64,000 nucleotides of DNA from contig NC_079312.1 of assembly GCF_029931775.1 (NCBI RefSeq), forward strand, positions 9,865,821-9,929,820. The letters run 5' to 3'. The translations under genes and the position numbers were made by a program. Position 1 is the stretch's first letter. Each line of letters starts with the position of its first letter. Positions 11,001 through 20,450 of the stretch are shown here, one piece after another. The stretch is from Euleptes europaea (Eukaryota; Chordata; Lepidosauria; Squamata; Sphaerodactylidae). The notes under the pieces are model-generated. The model saw nothing but the letters and a program-made list of their open reading frames with translations, had not been told where the DNA came from and did no database searches.

Positions 11001-11268
11001 TGGCATCATCCCAGTGGGAGGGCTCTTCTGGTAACGGTAGACACCCCCAGTCTGAATGAGGGGACTCCATCGTCTTCAGGAATTCCTGCCACTGGACTTC
11101 CCAGCGCTGAAGAAGACCCTCGTCTGGTTCTTGCTTAACTTGACTTAAAGGGAGTCTTTGCAAGAATTCTCGGATACTCCCAGTTTGGTTGGCATGCGGG
11201 GCTTTTCCTTCATTGTGGGATCCCATTCCCGGTGCGGGCCCAGCTGGATCTTGCACCTCCAATTTCAT
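7368..11268 (-). CDS. SCAN domain C2H2 zinc-finger protein, three coding exons
   Basis: Likely a nuclear DNA-binding transcription regulator. Exons 10528-11268, 8867-8990 and 7368-8020 total 1518 bases, exactly 506 codons including the stop, so the predicted protein is 505 residues. Each junction has a proper site: acceptor ttgcag and donor gtaagg around exon 2, donor gtgagg after exon 1, acceptor ctgcag before exon 3, and the split glycine codon (G|GC) joins in frame. Order: acidic N-terminus with a sumoylation-like VKQEP, SCAN (about residues 150-235), a short linker exon with a weak KRAB-like phrase ([14 protein letters not shown]), then ZFs. Three fingers are canonical; one before and one after are degenerate. 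The start ATG at 11266-11268 lies a few bases inside an exon that begins after tttag. Family members usually have more fingers. No orthologue is named because three fingers are not diagnostic. Confidence 0.85.
8190..8545. mobile_element. Two LINE/SINE 3' ends with (AAAT)n tails in intron 2
   Basis: 8190-8390 ends ...acgtgttttaaataaataaa and 8460-8545 ends ...gaaatgttttaaataaataa, each preceded by 'gccacctgg...' or 'ccaccttggg...', the usual reptile L2-type 3' end. Plus orientation. Short and decayed. Confidence 0.45.
8867..8990 (-). CDS. Linker exon of the SCAN-ZF gene (KRAB-like remnant)
   Basis: 124 bases, phase 0 in and phase 1 out. Encodes [19 protein letters not shown] and an acidic stretch ending DAHLPG. 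GEVAVRF resembles the start of KRAB box A (EDVAVYF), but the EEW...L core that recruits TRIM28 is missing, so I do not expect KRAB repression. Acceptor ttgcag at 8991-8996, donor gtaagg at 8861-8866. Confidence 0.75.
9015..9690 (-). mobile_element. CR1/L3-like LINE 3' region, split by a SINE
   Basis: 9015-9112 and 9476-9690 carry the phrases (ctggtccagcatcccatctc, ggttggctgctcctgaatgtg, ttcactcagtggggaattg in reverse) shared with pieces at 14.47 and 40.45 kb, with the SINE at 9113-9475 between them. Fragment only. Confidence 0.5.
9113..9475 (-). mobile_element. tRNA-derived SINE, nearly complete
   Basis: Minus strand: head agccagcgtggtgtagtgg (A-box-like), B-box-like gggtttgattcccc near 9390-9400, body tgaccttgggcaagtcacag, and an (aga/gga)n tail at 9135-9180. 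The same family occurs at 23.4, 40.1 and 62.1 kb. Confidence 0.75.
9700..10527. other. Intron 1 sequence of the SCAN-ZF gene, no gene seen
   Basis: No conserved exon recognised. A cagg microsatellite of a few units lies at 10402-10420 and a C run at 10180-10188. Confidence 0.4.
10528..11268 (-). CDS. SCAN exon of the SCAN-ZF gene
   Basis: 247 codons from ATG to the donor CAG|GTGAGG. Residues about 151-235 are a SCAN domain ([53 protein letters not shown]). SCAN mediates homo- and heterodimerisation. Residues about 88-147 ([32 protein letters not shown]) look like the upstream part of a retroelement capsid. SCAN is known to derive from a Gmr1-like Gypsy capsid, and retention of this upstream half is typical of non-mammalian members. 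Confidence 0.9.
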
Positions 11269-11406
11269 TGCAGGCTAAAATAGAGGAACAAACATGAGAT
11301 CGTGATTTTCTAGGGCAGCATCATGTGCTTTTACCTTGGGGGAAAGAGGTGTAAACAGGAACAAGAAAGCAAATTGACAGAAGCAAATATTCCATCTTTG
11401 GCACTA

Positions 11407-11437
11407 TGTGTGTGTGTGTGTGTGTGTATACACACAT
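11407..11437. repeat. (TG)n microsatellite
   Basis: About eleven TG units followed by tatacacaca. Confidence 0.9.
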
Positions 11438-11526
11438 TCTTTAGAACTATTTATTAAATAAATTTGCATGTCACACTCTTGGTTTAAAATATTCAACAGT
11501 CATTGAAAACATAAAATACATAACTA

Positions 11527-11760
11527 CTAACAGTGTGGCGCAGTGGTTAAAAGTGTCAGACTAGGACCTGAGAGACCCAGGTTCAACTCTCCACTTGTGC
11601 CATGGAAGCTCAGTGGGTGACCTTGGGCCCGTCATACTTTCTCAGCCTAACCTACCTCACAGGGCTGTTGTGAGGATAAAACAGAGGAGCGGAGAATGGC
11701 ATAAGGTGCTTTGGGTCCCAGTTGGGGGAAAAGGTTATAGATGGAAGCAAAATATTTATT
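11527..11760 (+). mobile_element. tRNA-derived SINE
   Basis: Starts agtgtggcgcagtggttaaa (A box), B-box-like caggttcaactctcc near 11577, body gtgaccttgggcccgtcat and ctcacagggctgttgtgagg, end ggtcccagttgggg. A second subfamily of the SINE type found at 9.1 kb. Confidence 0.75.
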
Positions 11761-12150
11761 TATTAGCATTATTTATAGTCCTCCTTTCTCACTTGGACTC
11801 AAGGCAAATTACACAGTGTGAGTTAATAAAATTGACAGATGGGACATTCAATTGACACTGCAACAGGAATTAGGATTGTAGAACTGGCCAGAAGTCTAAG
11901 AACTGAAGCAAAGCATAAATATTAACATGATACATTAAATGATGCAAAATTCTAGTTTCAGCAAACTATACACAGTAGTACAGACCACAGTCCCTAATAA
12001 ATTTTCTAAGTAACTTTATGAATCATTTAGTACAATGCAAGTGTAAAAAAGGCCTCTTGAATAATTCAGTTTTGCATAGGTTGTGGAAAGACAGGAGACT
12101 GGGAGCTTTTCTGACCTCCTCAGACAGGCCTTTCTACAGATAGGTGGCCT
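11761..12150 (-). mobile_element. LINE 3' end-like repeat
   Basis: Begins tatttattagcattattta and carries cctcctttctcacttggact, the reverse of a common reptile LINE 3' end. Decayed; family uncertain. Confidence 0.35.
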
Positions 12151-12154
12151 CACT

Positions 12155-12372
12155 AGAATTGCCACCTCCAGGTTGGGAAACACCTGGAGATATGGGTGGT
12201 GGAGCCTAAGGAGGGTGGGGTTTGGGGAGGGACTTCAATGGGGTATAATGCCATAGAGTCCACCTTCCAAAATGGCCATTTTCTCCCGGTGAGCTGATCT
12301 CCGTCGCCTGGAGATCAATTGTAATAGGGGGAGTTTTCCAGACACCACCTGGAGGTTGGCAACCCTAGGTCT
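12155..12372 (+). mobile_element. TIR-bearing MITE (GGTTGCCAACC family), near complete
   Basis: Left end gaattgccacctccagg and right end cctggaggttggcaaccct are inverted repeats about 218 bp apart. The inside has accatttctcc-type phrases shared with the 12.67 and 18.56 kb copies. No transposase; superfamily not settled because no clean target duplication is visible. Confidence 0.65.
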
Positions 12373-12671
12373 CGCAGATAAGTAAAAGTAAACAAAGTAA
12401 AAAGTGACCCCAGGCGCCAAACAGAAGATAACGATGCCATAAGAAAAGTCGCCCACTGGTGTCAGCTTTCACCCTGCTGACTCCAGGTGGGAACACAGTT
12501 GCCCCCCACCCCAAAAGGCAGCCTGCTAGAATTGAGAATTCAGTGAGTTTGGGGGATCTGTAAGACTGAAGGGGAAAGGACTTCTTTCTCCCCTGCCCCA
12601 TCTCGAAGGAGCTGCAAAAAAAGAGGCTTTGCAAAAAAAAAAAAAATTGCAGAGATCTTTCCTCCTTTCCC

Positions 12672-12890
12672 AGATCTGGCAGAAGCTGAGGTTACCAACT
12701 CCAGCCTGGGGAAGTCCTGCATATTTGGGAATGGAGCTTGAGGGAGGAGGTGTTTGGGGGGAAGGGAGGGTCATCAGCTGGGTCTCATACCATGGAGCCC
12801 ACCCTCTAAAGGAGCCGTTCTCTCCAGGGAGACCCAGCTCTGTAATCTGGAAGCCACCACTCCAGGCCCCACCTGGAGGTTGGCACCCAG
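12672..12890 (+). mobile_element. TIR-bearing MITE (GGTTGCCAACC family)
   Basis: Left end gaggttaccaactccagcc, right end ccacctggaggttggcacc. Same family as 12155-12372, more diverged. Confidence 0.6.
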
Positions 12891-12899
12891 ACCCAGCCG

Positions 12900-13330
12900 G
12901 GAGACGCCTCCTCTAGGGAATCCAGCAACCCGGCTAAGGGAGGGGGAAGCGTCTAGCAAGCAGGTGTGGGGCTCTCCTCCCCCAGGATCCTCTTGCTTCT
13001 CCCTCCCACCTGCAAACACGCCCCTCCTCCCCTTGCATGCCCCCCAACCCACCTCCTCTCCTGTTTCTGCAGCGCAGGAGGTGGAAAACCCGAGCATCTC
13101 CCCCAGCAGGGAAAACAGAGAGCTCCCACTGTTTTGCAGTTCGTTTTGTGTCTTTGCACGCCTCCTGCTCATCCTTCTTACTTCCTCAGACCCTCTAGGA
13201 ACAGGATTTTTTAATGGGTTTAACCCAACAGTTTCCGAAACTGAATGTGGGGGGGGGGGAGGGGAGGGACGAGCTGGCGATAGAAAAGCCGTTAACGCGG
13301 ACTTGTCAGAGCTTTTGGGGCGCTCTCACA
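12900..13330 (-). promoter_or_regulatory. GC-rich stretch, candidate first exon/promoter of the SCAN-ZF gene
   Basis: Lies about 1.7 kb upstream of the SCAN exon on its strand, is GC-rich, and on the minus strand offers a donor-like sequence (aggagagGTGGGT, near 13050). The SCAN coding exon starts after an acceptor, so an upstream untranslated exon must exist; this is the closest candidate, by inference only. Confidence 0.3.
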
Positions 13331-13390
13331 CATGCTGAATCATGCACTTTCAATGCAGTGGATTTTGCCATTTCACACCAATGAAAGCAT

Positions 13391-13686
13391 TAAAAAAAGG
13401 TAAAGGTCCCCTGGGCAAGCACCAGGTCATTCCTGACCCATGGGGTGATGGCACATCCCCACGTTTCCTAGGCAGACTTTGTTTGCAGGGTGGTTTGCCG
13501 GTGCCTTCCCGAGTCATCTTCCCTTTACCCCAGCAAGCTGGGTCCTCATTTGACCGACCTGGGAAGGATGGAAGGCTGAGTCAACCTTGAGCCGGCTACC
13601 TGAAATCGACTTCCGTCGGGATCGAACTCAGGTCATGAGCAGAGCTTGCAGTACTGCAGCTTACCACCCTTCCCCACGGGGCTCCT
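13391..13686 (-). mobile_element. tRNA-derived SINE (gcagtactgcag family)
   Basis: Minus strand begins gagccccgtggggaagg-type head, has a B box (gagttcgatcccg near 13615-13630) and ends caggggacctttacc. Same family as the copy at 24598-24877. Confidence 0.8.
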
Positions 13687-13689
13687 AAT

Positions 13690-14156
13690 AAAAGCATTAG
13701 GCCTTACTAAAAGGAAGATTAAAAGATTCAGGTACAAACACCAGGGAAGCGAACAGGTGCAATAAAATAAAAATGTCTACCTTCCTAGCGTACAATGAAG
13801 ATAGGTAGAGCGGCATAAGTGAAGCATCAGGAGGGCGATTCTGGAAAGATGGTTCCCATCTTTTGCTCTTCATTATGACTCTAAGGATCAGGTTAACACC
13901 TCCCCCCACCCCCACACCATGTTCACAAGGTAGTAGTATATTCTCCACCCTCCCTGGCTGTGCTGCTGGCACTTTCCTGGCTTCACATGAGTAGACCTTT
14001 ATTCCCATCACAAACACCAGAGTGATGATGTGCAGCTACTCTTGAGGGTTCGATTCCCTTCATTTTTGGTACCGCATGTCCCATCACCCCGAAGCAGATG
14101 GCCAATTTTGAGGCTCCTAGCTTTAATTTTGGGTGAGTTATGCCAGCCACAGACAA
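13690..14156. repeat. Interspersed repeat of unknown class, copy 1
   Basis: Shares about 450 bp with 24190-24597 plus 24878-24925 (for example gaagcatcaggagggcgatt, ggttcccatcttttgctctt, gctgctggcactttcctggc). No protein or known end structure recognised. Confidence 0.6.
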
Positions 14157-14157
14157 C

Positions 14158-14340
14158 CATCGCTTAAGAGTTTTTTCTAGCTCCTTTATGACTGCCCTTC
14201 CCAGGTTCAATCTCCTTCTGATTTCTTGGTTGCAGTCTCTCTTTTGGTTGATGATGGAGCCAAGGAATAGAAAGTCTTGAATAATTTCAATTTCCTCCTT
14301 GTCAACCATTAAGTTGAGTAAATCCCGCATTAGTCATTAC
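14158..14340 (-). mobile_element. RTE/BovB-type LINE fragment
   Basis: Minus strand encodes KEEIEIIQDFLFLGSIINQK followed by CNQEIRRRLNLGRAVIKELE. Truncated at both ends. Confidence 0.75.
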
Positions 14341-14469
14341 TTTTGTCTTCTTGCTGTTCATTTGTAGTCTTGCTTTGACACTTTCTTCTTCTTACAGAGA
14401 TATTGTAGCTTTAATGGCTATAGAAGATAGCTGACGCTGGCCATTAGTCTTCCAAGGGGAGGACAAATA

Positions 14470-14640
14470 TTAGGAACGTTAGAACTTCAGGAGAGCCCTG
14501 CTGGATCAGACCAGTGGTCCATCTAGTCCAGCAAACCACCTCACACAATGGCCAAAGTTCCTCTGGAGGGCCAACAAAAAAGCAAAGAGGCCAAGGCATT
14601 TCCCTGATGTTTCCTCCTGGCACTGGTATTCAGAGGTTGT
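14470..14640. mobile_element. CR1/L3-like repeat fragment
   Basis: gccctgctggatcagaccag and tccatctagtccagcaaacc are shared with 9015 and 40445. Cut by the 5S SINE that follows. Confidence 0.5.
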
Positions 14641-14872
14641 GTGTGTGTGTAAAGTGCCATCAAGTCACAGCCAATTTATGGCGACCCCTTTTGGGGTTTT
14701 CATGGCAAGAGACTAACAGAGGTGGTTTGCCAGTGCCTGCCTCTGCACAGCAACCCTGGTATTCCTTGGGGTCTCCCATCCAAATACTAACCAGGGCTGA
14801 CCCTGCTTAGCTTCTGAGATCTGATGAGATCAGGCTAGCCTGGGCCATCCAGGTCAGGGCAGTCCTTATTAA
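14641..14872 (-). mobile_element. 5S rRNA-derived SINE
   Basis: On the minus strand the 5' part (14765-14860) is a 5S rRNA copy: tgatctcatcagatctcaga, agctaagcagggtcagccct and ggttagtatttggatgggag match the 5S internal promoter region. The body (gcaaaccacctctgttagtc) and the tail (ccataaattggctgtgactt, then CA repeats) are shared with BovB 3' ends. It is a SINE3-type element and not a 5S gene. Confidence 0.85.
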
Positions 14873-17005
14873 AAGACGGGGACTCCACCACCCTCCGAGG
14901 CAGTGCATTCCACCATCGAACAGCCCTCACCGTCAGGAAGTTCTTCCTAATGTTTAGGTGGAATCACTTTGCTTAGTTTAAATCCATTACTCCGTGTCCT
15001 AGTCTCTGAAGCAACAGAGCAAGCTAGTTCCCTCATCAACATGACATCCCTTCAAATATTTAAACATGGCTATCATGTCTCCCCTCAACCTTCTCTTCTC
15101 CAAAGTAAACAAATCCAACTCCCTAAGTCTCTCCTCATAGGGCATGGATTCCAGACCTTTGACCATTCTGGTCGCCCTCCTCTGGACACGCTCCAACTTG
15201 CCCAGAACTGGACAGTATTCCAAGTTAGGTCTGACCTATGCAGAATACAGAGGTAGTATTACTTCCCTTGATCTAGACATAATACTCCTATTGATGCAGC
15301 CCAGAATTGCATTGGCCTTTTTAGCCGCCATATCACACTGTTGACTCATGTTCAGTTTGTGGTCCACTAAGACTTCCAGATCTTTCACATGTACTGTTGT
15401 CAAGCCAACTCTCTCCCATCCTTTACCTGTGCCTTATGTTCTTTCTGCCTAGGTGAAGTACTTTACACTTCTCCCTATTGAAATCCATTTTATTACTTAT
15501 GGCCCAGCTCTCCAGTCTATCGAGGTCATTCTGAACTCTGACCTCCTAACTTGGTGTCATCTGCAAATTTGATTAGAATGCTCTCTATCCCATCATTCAA
15601 GTCATTTATAAAAATATTAAATAGTACCGGTCTCAGGACAGACCCCTGGTCACTCCTCTACAGGATGAAGTTGTGCCATTAATGAGCACCCTTTGGGTTC
15701 GGTTGGTCAACCAATTACCAATCCACTTAACAGTAGCAGTGTCCAGCCCACATTTTACTAGCTTTGTTTCAAGAAGATCATGGGGGACTTTATCAAAGGC
15801 TTTACTGAAATCAAGGTACACTACATCTACAGCATTCCCTTCATCTACCATACTTGTCACTCTTTCAAAAAAAGATATGAGATTAGTTTGGCATGACCTG
15901 TTTTTGAGAAACCCATGTTGACTGTCACTGAGGACGGCATTTCTTTCTAAGTGCTTACAGACCGTCTGTTTAATTATCTGCTCTGGTATTTTACCTGGTA
16001 TTGATGTCAGGCTGACTGGCAGATAATTGTTTGGGATTTATTTTTCCTCCTTTTTAAAGATGGGGACCACATTTGCCCTCCTCCAGTCTGCTGGAACTTC
16101 TGTTCTCCATGAATTCTCAAAGATTATTGCCAGTGGTTCTGAAATCACTTCAGCCAGTTCTTTTAACATCCTTGGATGCAGTTCGTCCGGCCCCGGAGAC
16201 TTTAATTCATTGAGAGTAGCCAGGTATTCCCGTACTATCTCAGTGTCTATACTATGCTGGAATTCCCCTATTGCATCCTCTGCTCCATTATTCCCAGGTT
16301 GAGCACTATTCCCCTTTTGGGAGAAGACTGAGGGGGTTACCGCACTTTGTATTCCCTTTTTTTTTTTTTTAACTTCCCTAGCTAGCTGGAGCTCATTCTG
16401 CGCTTTAGCCTTCCTGACTTTCTCCCTACATGTGCTGGCTACTTGTTTGAATTCCTCTTTGTTGATTTCTCCCTTTTTCCACTTCTTGTACATGCCCTTC
16501 TTCAATCCTATCTCAACAAAAAGTTCTTTAGACATCCTGGTTTCTTCAAACCTCTACCTTTTTTTCTCCTCGTGGGAATTGACTGAAATTGCGCCTTCAA
16601 TATCTCCCTTTTTAGAATTCCCCATCCTTCATATACTCCCTTCTCATTCAATATTCTCACCCACGGGATCACACCCAGTAGTTCCCTAAATTTATTGAAA
16701 TCAGCTTTCTTAAAGTCTAGAATACAAGTTTGACTATTTCTTGCTTCTCCTTTCTGCTGTATAACAAACTCCAGGAGAACATGGTCACTCTCACCCAAAG
16801 ATCCCACTCCTTCTACCCCATAAACCAAGTCATCATTATTGGTTAAAATCCAAAATGGCTGTTCCCCTTATCGCTTCTTCCACTTTTTGGACTATGAAGT
16901 TGTCTGCAAGGGAAGTGAAGAATTTGTTAGACCTAGTCGTTTTGGCAGAGTAAGCCTTCCAACAGATGTCAGTATAATTGAAATCTCCCATTACTACTAC
17001 ATCTT
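14873..17005 (-). mobile_element. CR1 LINE, 2.1 kb, 5'-truncated
   Basis: Minus strand, 5' to 3': endonuclease end (VVMGDFNYTDICWKAY, near 16.98 kb), linker, RT entrance (KSPGPDELHPRMLKELAEVI near 16.2 kb; ADWRRANVVPIFKK near 16.05 kb), RT core (VVYLDFSKAFDKVPH near 15.8 kb; NRTQRVLINGTTS near 15.7 kb), and the C-terminal [16 protein letters not shown] with [11 protein letters not shown] near 15.1 kb. The frame changes several times, so the copy is dead. Confidence 0.9.
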
Positions 17006-17007
17006 TC

Positions 17008-17065
17008 TTTTTTGAATCAAACCAGCGCTCCAAAGCACTGCTCTTAACCACTTCATCACACTGGG
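17008..17065 (-). mobile_element. tRNA-SINE head fragment
   Basis: gctcttaaccacttcatcac and cactgggag are the reverse of the SINE head gtggtgtagtggttaagagc. Confidence 0.5.
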
Positions 17066-17216
17066 AGAACTATGTATGCTGGAAGAACAAAGGTGTAAAA
17101 AAGGAAGACCTGGGCTGAAATTTCTACTCACCCATGAAATGTCACTCAGCTACTCTGAGGAAGGTCGCTTCTTATAGCCTGCCTCACAATATTACTTACA
17201 ACCCCGTTGTTGAACA

Positions 17217-17335
17217 CACACACGATCACACAAAGCTGCCTAATACTGAATCAGACCCTTGGTCCATCAAAGTCGGTATTGTCCACTCAGACTGGCAGCG
17301 GCTCTCCAGGGTCTCAGGCAATTTGTCTCTTTTTT
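17217..17335 (+). mobile_element. SINE-like repeat fragment
   Basis: aaagctgcctaatactgaat, cagacccttggtccatcaaa and ctggcagcggctctccaggg form a phrase common in squamate interspersed repeats. Fragment without an end. Confidence 0.45.
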
Positions 17336-17704
17336 GCCTTAGCGGCAAGGAAAATTCAAGCCAGTATTGTACTTAAACAGGATAACTTAAGGTAATTTGA
17401 TAGCAGTGTATATTTGTGCCTTTTTTTAGCAGAAGCTGTTCGGATATATGATTATTTGATTGTAACGGCCTTTGTCTATATACAATAAACTTGTACCGTA
17501 CTGTACAATGGAATTCTAAGCAGAGTTGCACTGCTCAAAGTCTACTGGCAGGCTTTTTAAAATCTATGTAATCTTTTATCTCACGTCTAGATGATACAAA
17601 TGTTTTACTGGCGTATGGCGTACTAATAAATCTGATCTTGATTCGGAGTCTACTGGCAGTATGACTTTTGCTGTACATCTAATTTTTGTTGTACACCTAA
17701 TTTC
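17336..17704. other. No gene seen
   Basis: Contains two partial copies of 'agtctactggca' (17540 and 17649), otherwise nothing. Confidence 0.3.
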
Positions 17705-17775
17705 CTGCATTGTGCAGGGGGTAGGACTAGATGACCCTGGTGGTCCCTTCCAACTCTATGATTCTATTCTATGAT
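17705..17775 (+). mobile_element. CR1 3' terminus
   Basis: cattgtgcagggggtaggac, tagatgaccctggtggtccc and the terminal attctattctatgat are the CR1 3' end with its 8-bp tail repeat. Confidence 0.8.
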
Positions 17776-18149
17776 ACTGACGTTAATGAGTTCAGAAGGG
17801 TGTAACTCTGCTTATATTGGGGTGTTAGTAAATGAAAAACAACCAAAAAATCCCACTTCAGAACATGGCCTGATGAGAACTGAGTATGCTCATCCCTCTC
17901 CAAGAGGTTCAGTTAAAAGATCACCAAGGATCCAGTTCAGTGGAATTCTGCCTGGGGCTCGCAGAGAGCTGCCTTCACAGTTGCCATCAACCAAAAGAGT
18001 CACATTTACTTCCATCCTTGGGATGAGGTTCTTGCCTCAAAGCTTGCAGCTTACTAATCCCTCCCCTGCGACACTGTAAAAGTGTTCTTGTTTTAAGCGT
18101 GTTTCTATTTTAAGTAAAAAATAATATCATTAATTGGCTTTGCCTGTGT
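17776..18149. other. No gene seen
   Basis: Nothing recognised. Confidence 0.3.
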
Positions 18150-18275
18150 CTTCTTTGCAGTTTGTATCTCCGGTACCTGGCATTAAATTTTATGTTAAAC
18201 ATGGCCTGGCCTGACCAAGTGACATTTATGTCATATCCGGCCCTCGTAACAAATGAGTTTGACACCCCTGATCTA
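18150..18275 (-). mobile_element. hAT-type element, one end
   Basis: Right end gtttgacacccctg is a hAT/Charlie-like terminus (CAGGGGTGTCAAAC on the minus strand), followed inward by gagggccggatatgac in reverse. The other end is not visible. Confidence 0.55.
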
Positions 18276-18284
18276 GGAGGTCCA

Positions 18285-18450
18285 GGGCCAAATCCCCGCT
18301 TTGCCAATGAAAGCTGCTGGCTGACCATGGGCCTGGCGCACTTCTTAGCCTAACCTACCTCACAGGGTTGTGTCGAGGATAAAATGGACAAAAGAACAAT
18401 TTAAGCCACTTTGGGTCCCCACAGGGAGAAAGGGCAATATGAATTCTGTT
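18285..18450 (+). mobile_element. tRNA-SINE 3' part
   Basis: ctggctgaccatgggcctgg, cctcacagggttgtgtcgag and ctttgggtccccacaggga match the SINE at 11.53 kb. Confidence 0.55.
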
Positions 18451-18555
18451 GTACGCCTAATTTTGCCTACAGTTCTCCAGAGAAAAAAAAGATCTCTGAG
18501 GTTGTTCCTTCATCCAGTATTGCTGGAAGTCTTTTGTCAGAAGGCAGAGCTAGGA

Positions 18556-18758
18556 TTGTAAACACCAGGTTGGAAAATTCCTGCAGATCTGGGGATGCAG
18601 CCTAGGGAGAGTGGAGTTTGGGCGGGGGGGGGGGGCTTCAGGGCATAGAGTCTACCCTTCACAGGAGCCATTTTCTCCAGGGATAGTGCTCCGTGTAGAT
18701 CGCTTGTAATTCAGGGTGCTCTCCAGGCCCCACCTGGAGGATTTCATCCCTAGGCAGA
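18556..18758 (+). mobile_element. TIR-bearing MITE (GGTTGCCAACC family)
   Basis: Shares gagatctggggatgcagcct, ccattttctccaggga and ccccacctggagg with the 12.2 and 12.7 kb copies. Includes a 12-bp G run near 18621. Ends partly eroded. Confidence 0.55.
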
Positions 18759-20207
18759 GCTGCTCATTCAGTATGGGAACTACCGTTAAATATAGCAAGC
18801 ATATGTCTAGTAATATAATATGGCAATTGCAGCGAGCTATGGGATTGGGAAGCGGAGTGAGAAGGGTGGGCTTCCACATATAGTCACTGGAAACAGGAAC
18901 GGGGCCGGGGTTACTGGAGGTCACCTGGGGCCAGGTTAACCTTGCCAGCGAGGAGGTCTTCTTGAGCATGACTGACATTGGAATCATACTGTACAGGAAG
19001 CAGCAAAGGAAGATCTCAAGGAAGGAATTGCATTGAAAATGTTTACCATTATAAGACAAAAATATGGCTTCACATGTTAACTCACGGAAGGCACAGGGGG
19101 CTTTCCCCGATGAAAAAATAGTGTGAGTGCAACAAGCTTTGGGGTCGGTATGGGGAGTGGGATCTTGTCTATATTACTAAAGGGACCTGCCTGTCTGTCT
19201 TTTTCGTTGCAGGCATGCCTCCTCAGGAAATAAGCCAAGGCACTGGAAACTTGGCCACCAGCTTTTATTGTGTGAGGCCAAAATTCACCTGTTTGTTCAT
19301 CCAAACTTCCAGAGAGATATTCCCTGAACTGCAGAGGAGGGAGGAGAGAAATGATCCCCCCACATAAATCCATCTTTGTCTCTGTTACTAATATTAAATT
19401 GTGGGCCTGATCTGTGCCTGGCTTGGCTCCTCTCAAGGGATTGCCCTGGGCTGGCCAAAGAAGAGTAGAACATTACGAAGAGAAGCCCTTGGCTCCCAAA
19501 TCCATATGCATCTCCTGGAACATGGCCTCCACACCTCTTGCCTGGCTTCTCTTCCCCCGCATACCACCTCCCATCCTCACCATCTTTCTCACAAAACAGA
19601 AGTGTTCACAGAGGGCTCCCGTTTTTCCTCTGCCAAGATTTTGCCTGCAACTTTCCATCAAGCCCAGCCGATTTCACCCCAAGGGGTGGTGCCTCGGGAG
19701 GGTCTCGGGCAGGGGCCTTTCCCAGCCCTGCAACCCAAAATCTTCATGTCTTAACCCTTTTTCAAGTGTCATGGACTGAACTCCAGACTTTTGAGATGCA
19801 GGACAGGAGCTCTGCCACTGAGCGAGGGCCCCTCCTCTGGCCAAGTCAAATCAACAAGGCCATTCCTCCTCACCACTCATCAGCCCCAGTTACTCAAACA
19901 AAGGATTGTGGGAGAAGCATGCTGCCTCTCAATGGAAAGGCCAAAGAGGAAATCAGGAGCTGCTGGGATTTGCTAGCAGGAATCTACCTGGAGATCGTCC
20001 GTCTTCCTCAACAGATTGTTCTTTACAGCATGAAATGTTGAAGGCTTTCTTTTTTAGGCACTGTTACTTTCCCGGGTGTGGGACCTCTACCCTTTCCTCT
20101 GTGGCAAATACAACTGGGTCCAGAAATTCAAGAGGGCCAAAGGAAGCTGCCACCCCCACCCTTCTCTTCTCTGTTCATAATTATTTAAAATGTGAAAAGA
20201 TCCTTAC
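18759..20207. other. No gene seen; includes a stretch shared with 63.07-63.19 kb
   Basis: No exon recognised. 19847-19965 (atcaacaaggccattcctcc, ctcaaacaaaggattgtggg) is about 75% similar to 63082-63192. This may be an old duplicated ZF-gene intron or an unnamed repeat. Confidence 0.4.
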
Positions 20208-20338
20208 CCAAAGAGGCCACCGTCTCGTAATTTTCCTCCATAACTTCCCAGAAGAGTTTTCTTTGGCCCGCATCTATCAGAGCCCATTCCTCCTAAGTGA
20301 AGAACACGGCCACCTCCTCCAAGGACCACCGGGGATCT
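20208..20338 (-). pseudogene. Orphan KRAB A-box exon with a stop codon
   Basis: Minus strand between acceptor tttttgcag and donor gtaagg: WSLEEVAVFFT[15 protein letters not shown], then [18 protein letters not shown]. This is a canonical KRAB box A, including EEW and the MEENYE end that binds TRIM28, but TAG (20293-20295) replaces the usual Q/K before EEW. It lies 3' (on its strand) of the decayed ZF array at 21.8-23.2 kb and 9 kb 5' of the SCAN exon, so it belongs clearly to neither. Most likely what is left of a deleted KRAB-ZF gene; an RNA skipping it is also possible. Confidence 0.8.
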
Positions 20339-20450
20339 CTGCAAAAAGGAAAAGGTCGCCCTGTTCAGCATCGATTCCTGTCCCCGAGCATTCAGGAAAG
20401 AAAGAAGATACCCACTGGACAGCCAACTGATAAAAGATTGCAAAAAGATT

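Noticed and set aside
10464-11034. Plus-strand frames opposite the SCAN exon
   Set aside because: Shadows of the SCAN coding exon on the minus strand.
12754-13338. 194-codon plus-strand frame near the SCAN gene
   Set aside because: Low-complexity, GC-rich, overlaps a MITE, no domain or splice support.
14745-14865. 5S rRNA gene
   Set aside because: The 5S similarity is diverged, partial, and fused to a SINE body and tail; a second copy with the same fusion lies at 49.9-50.1 kb.
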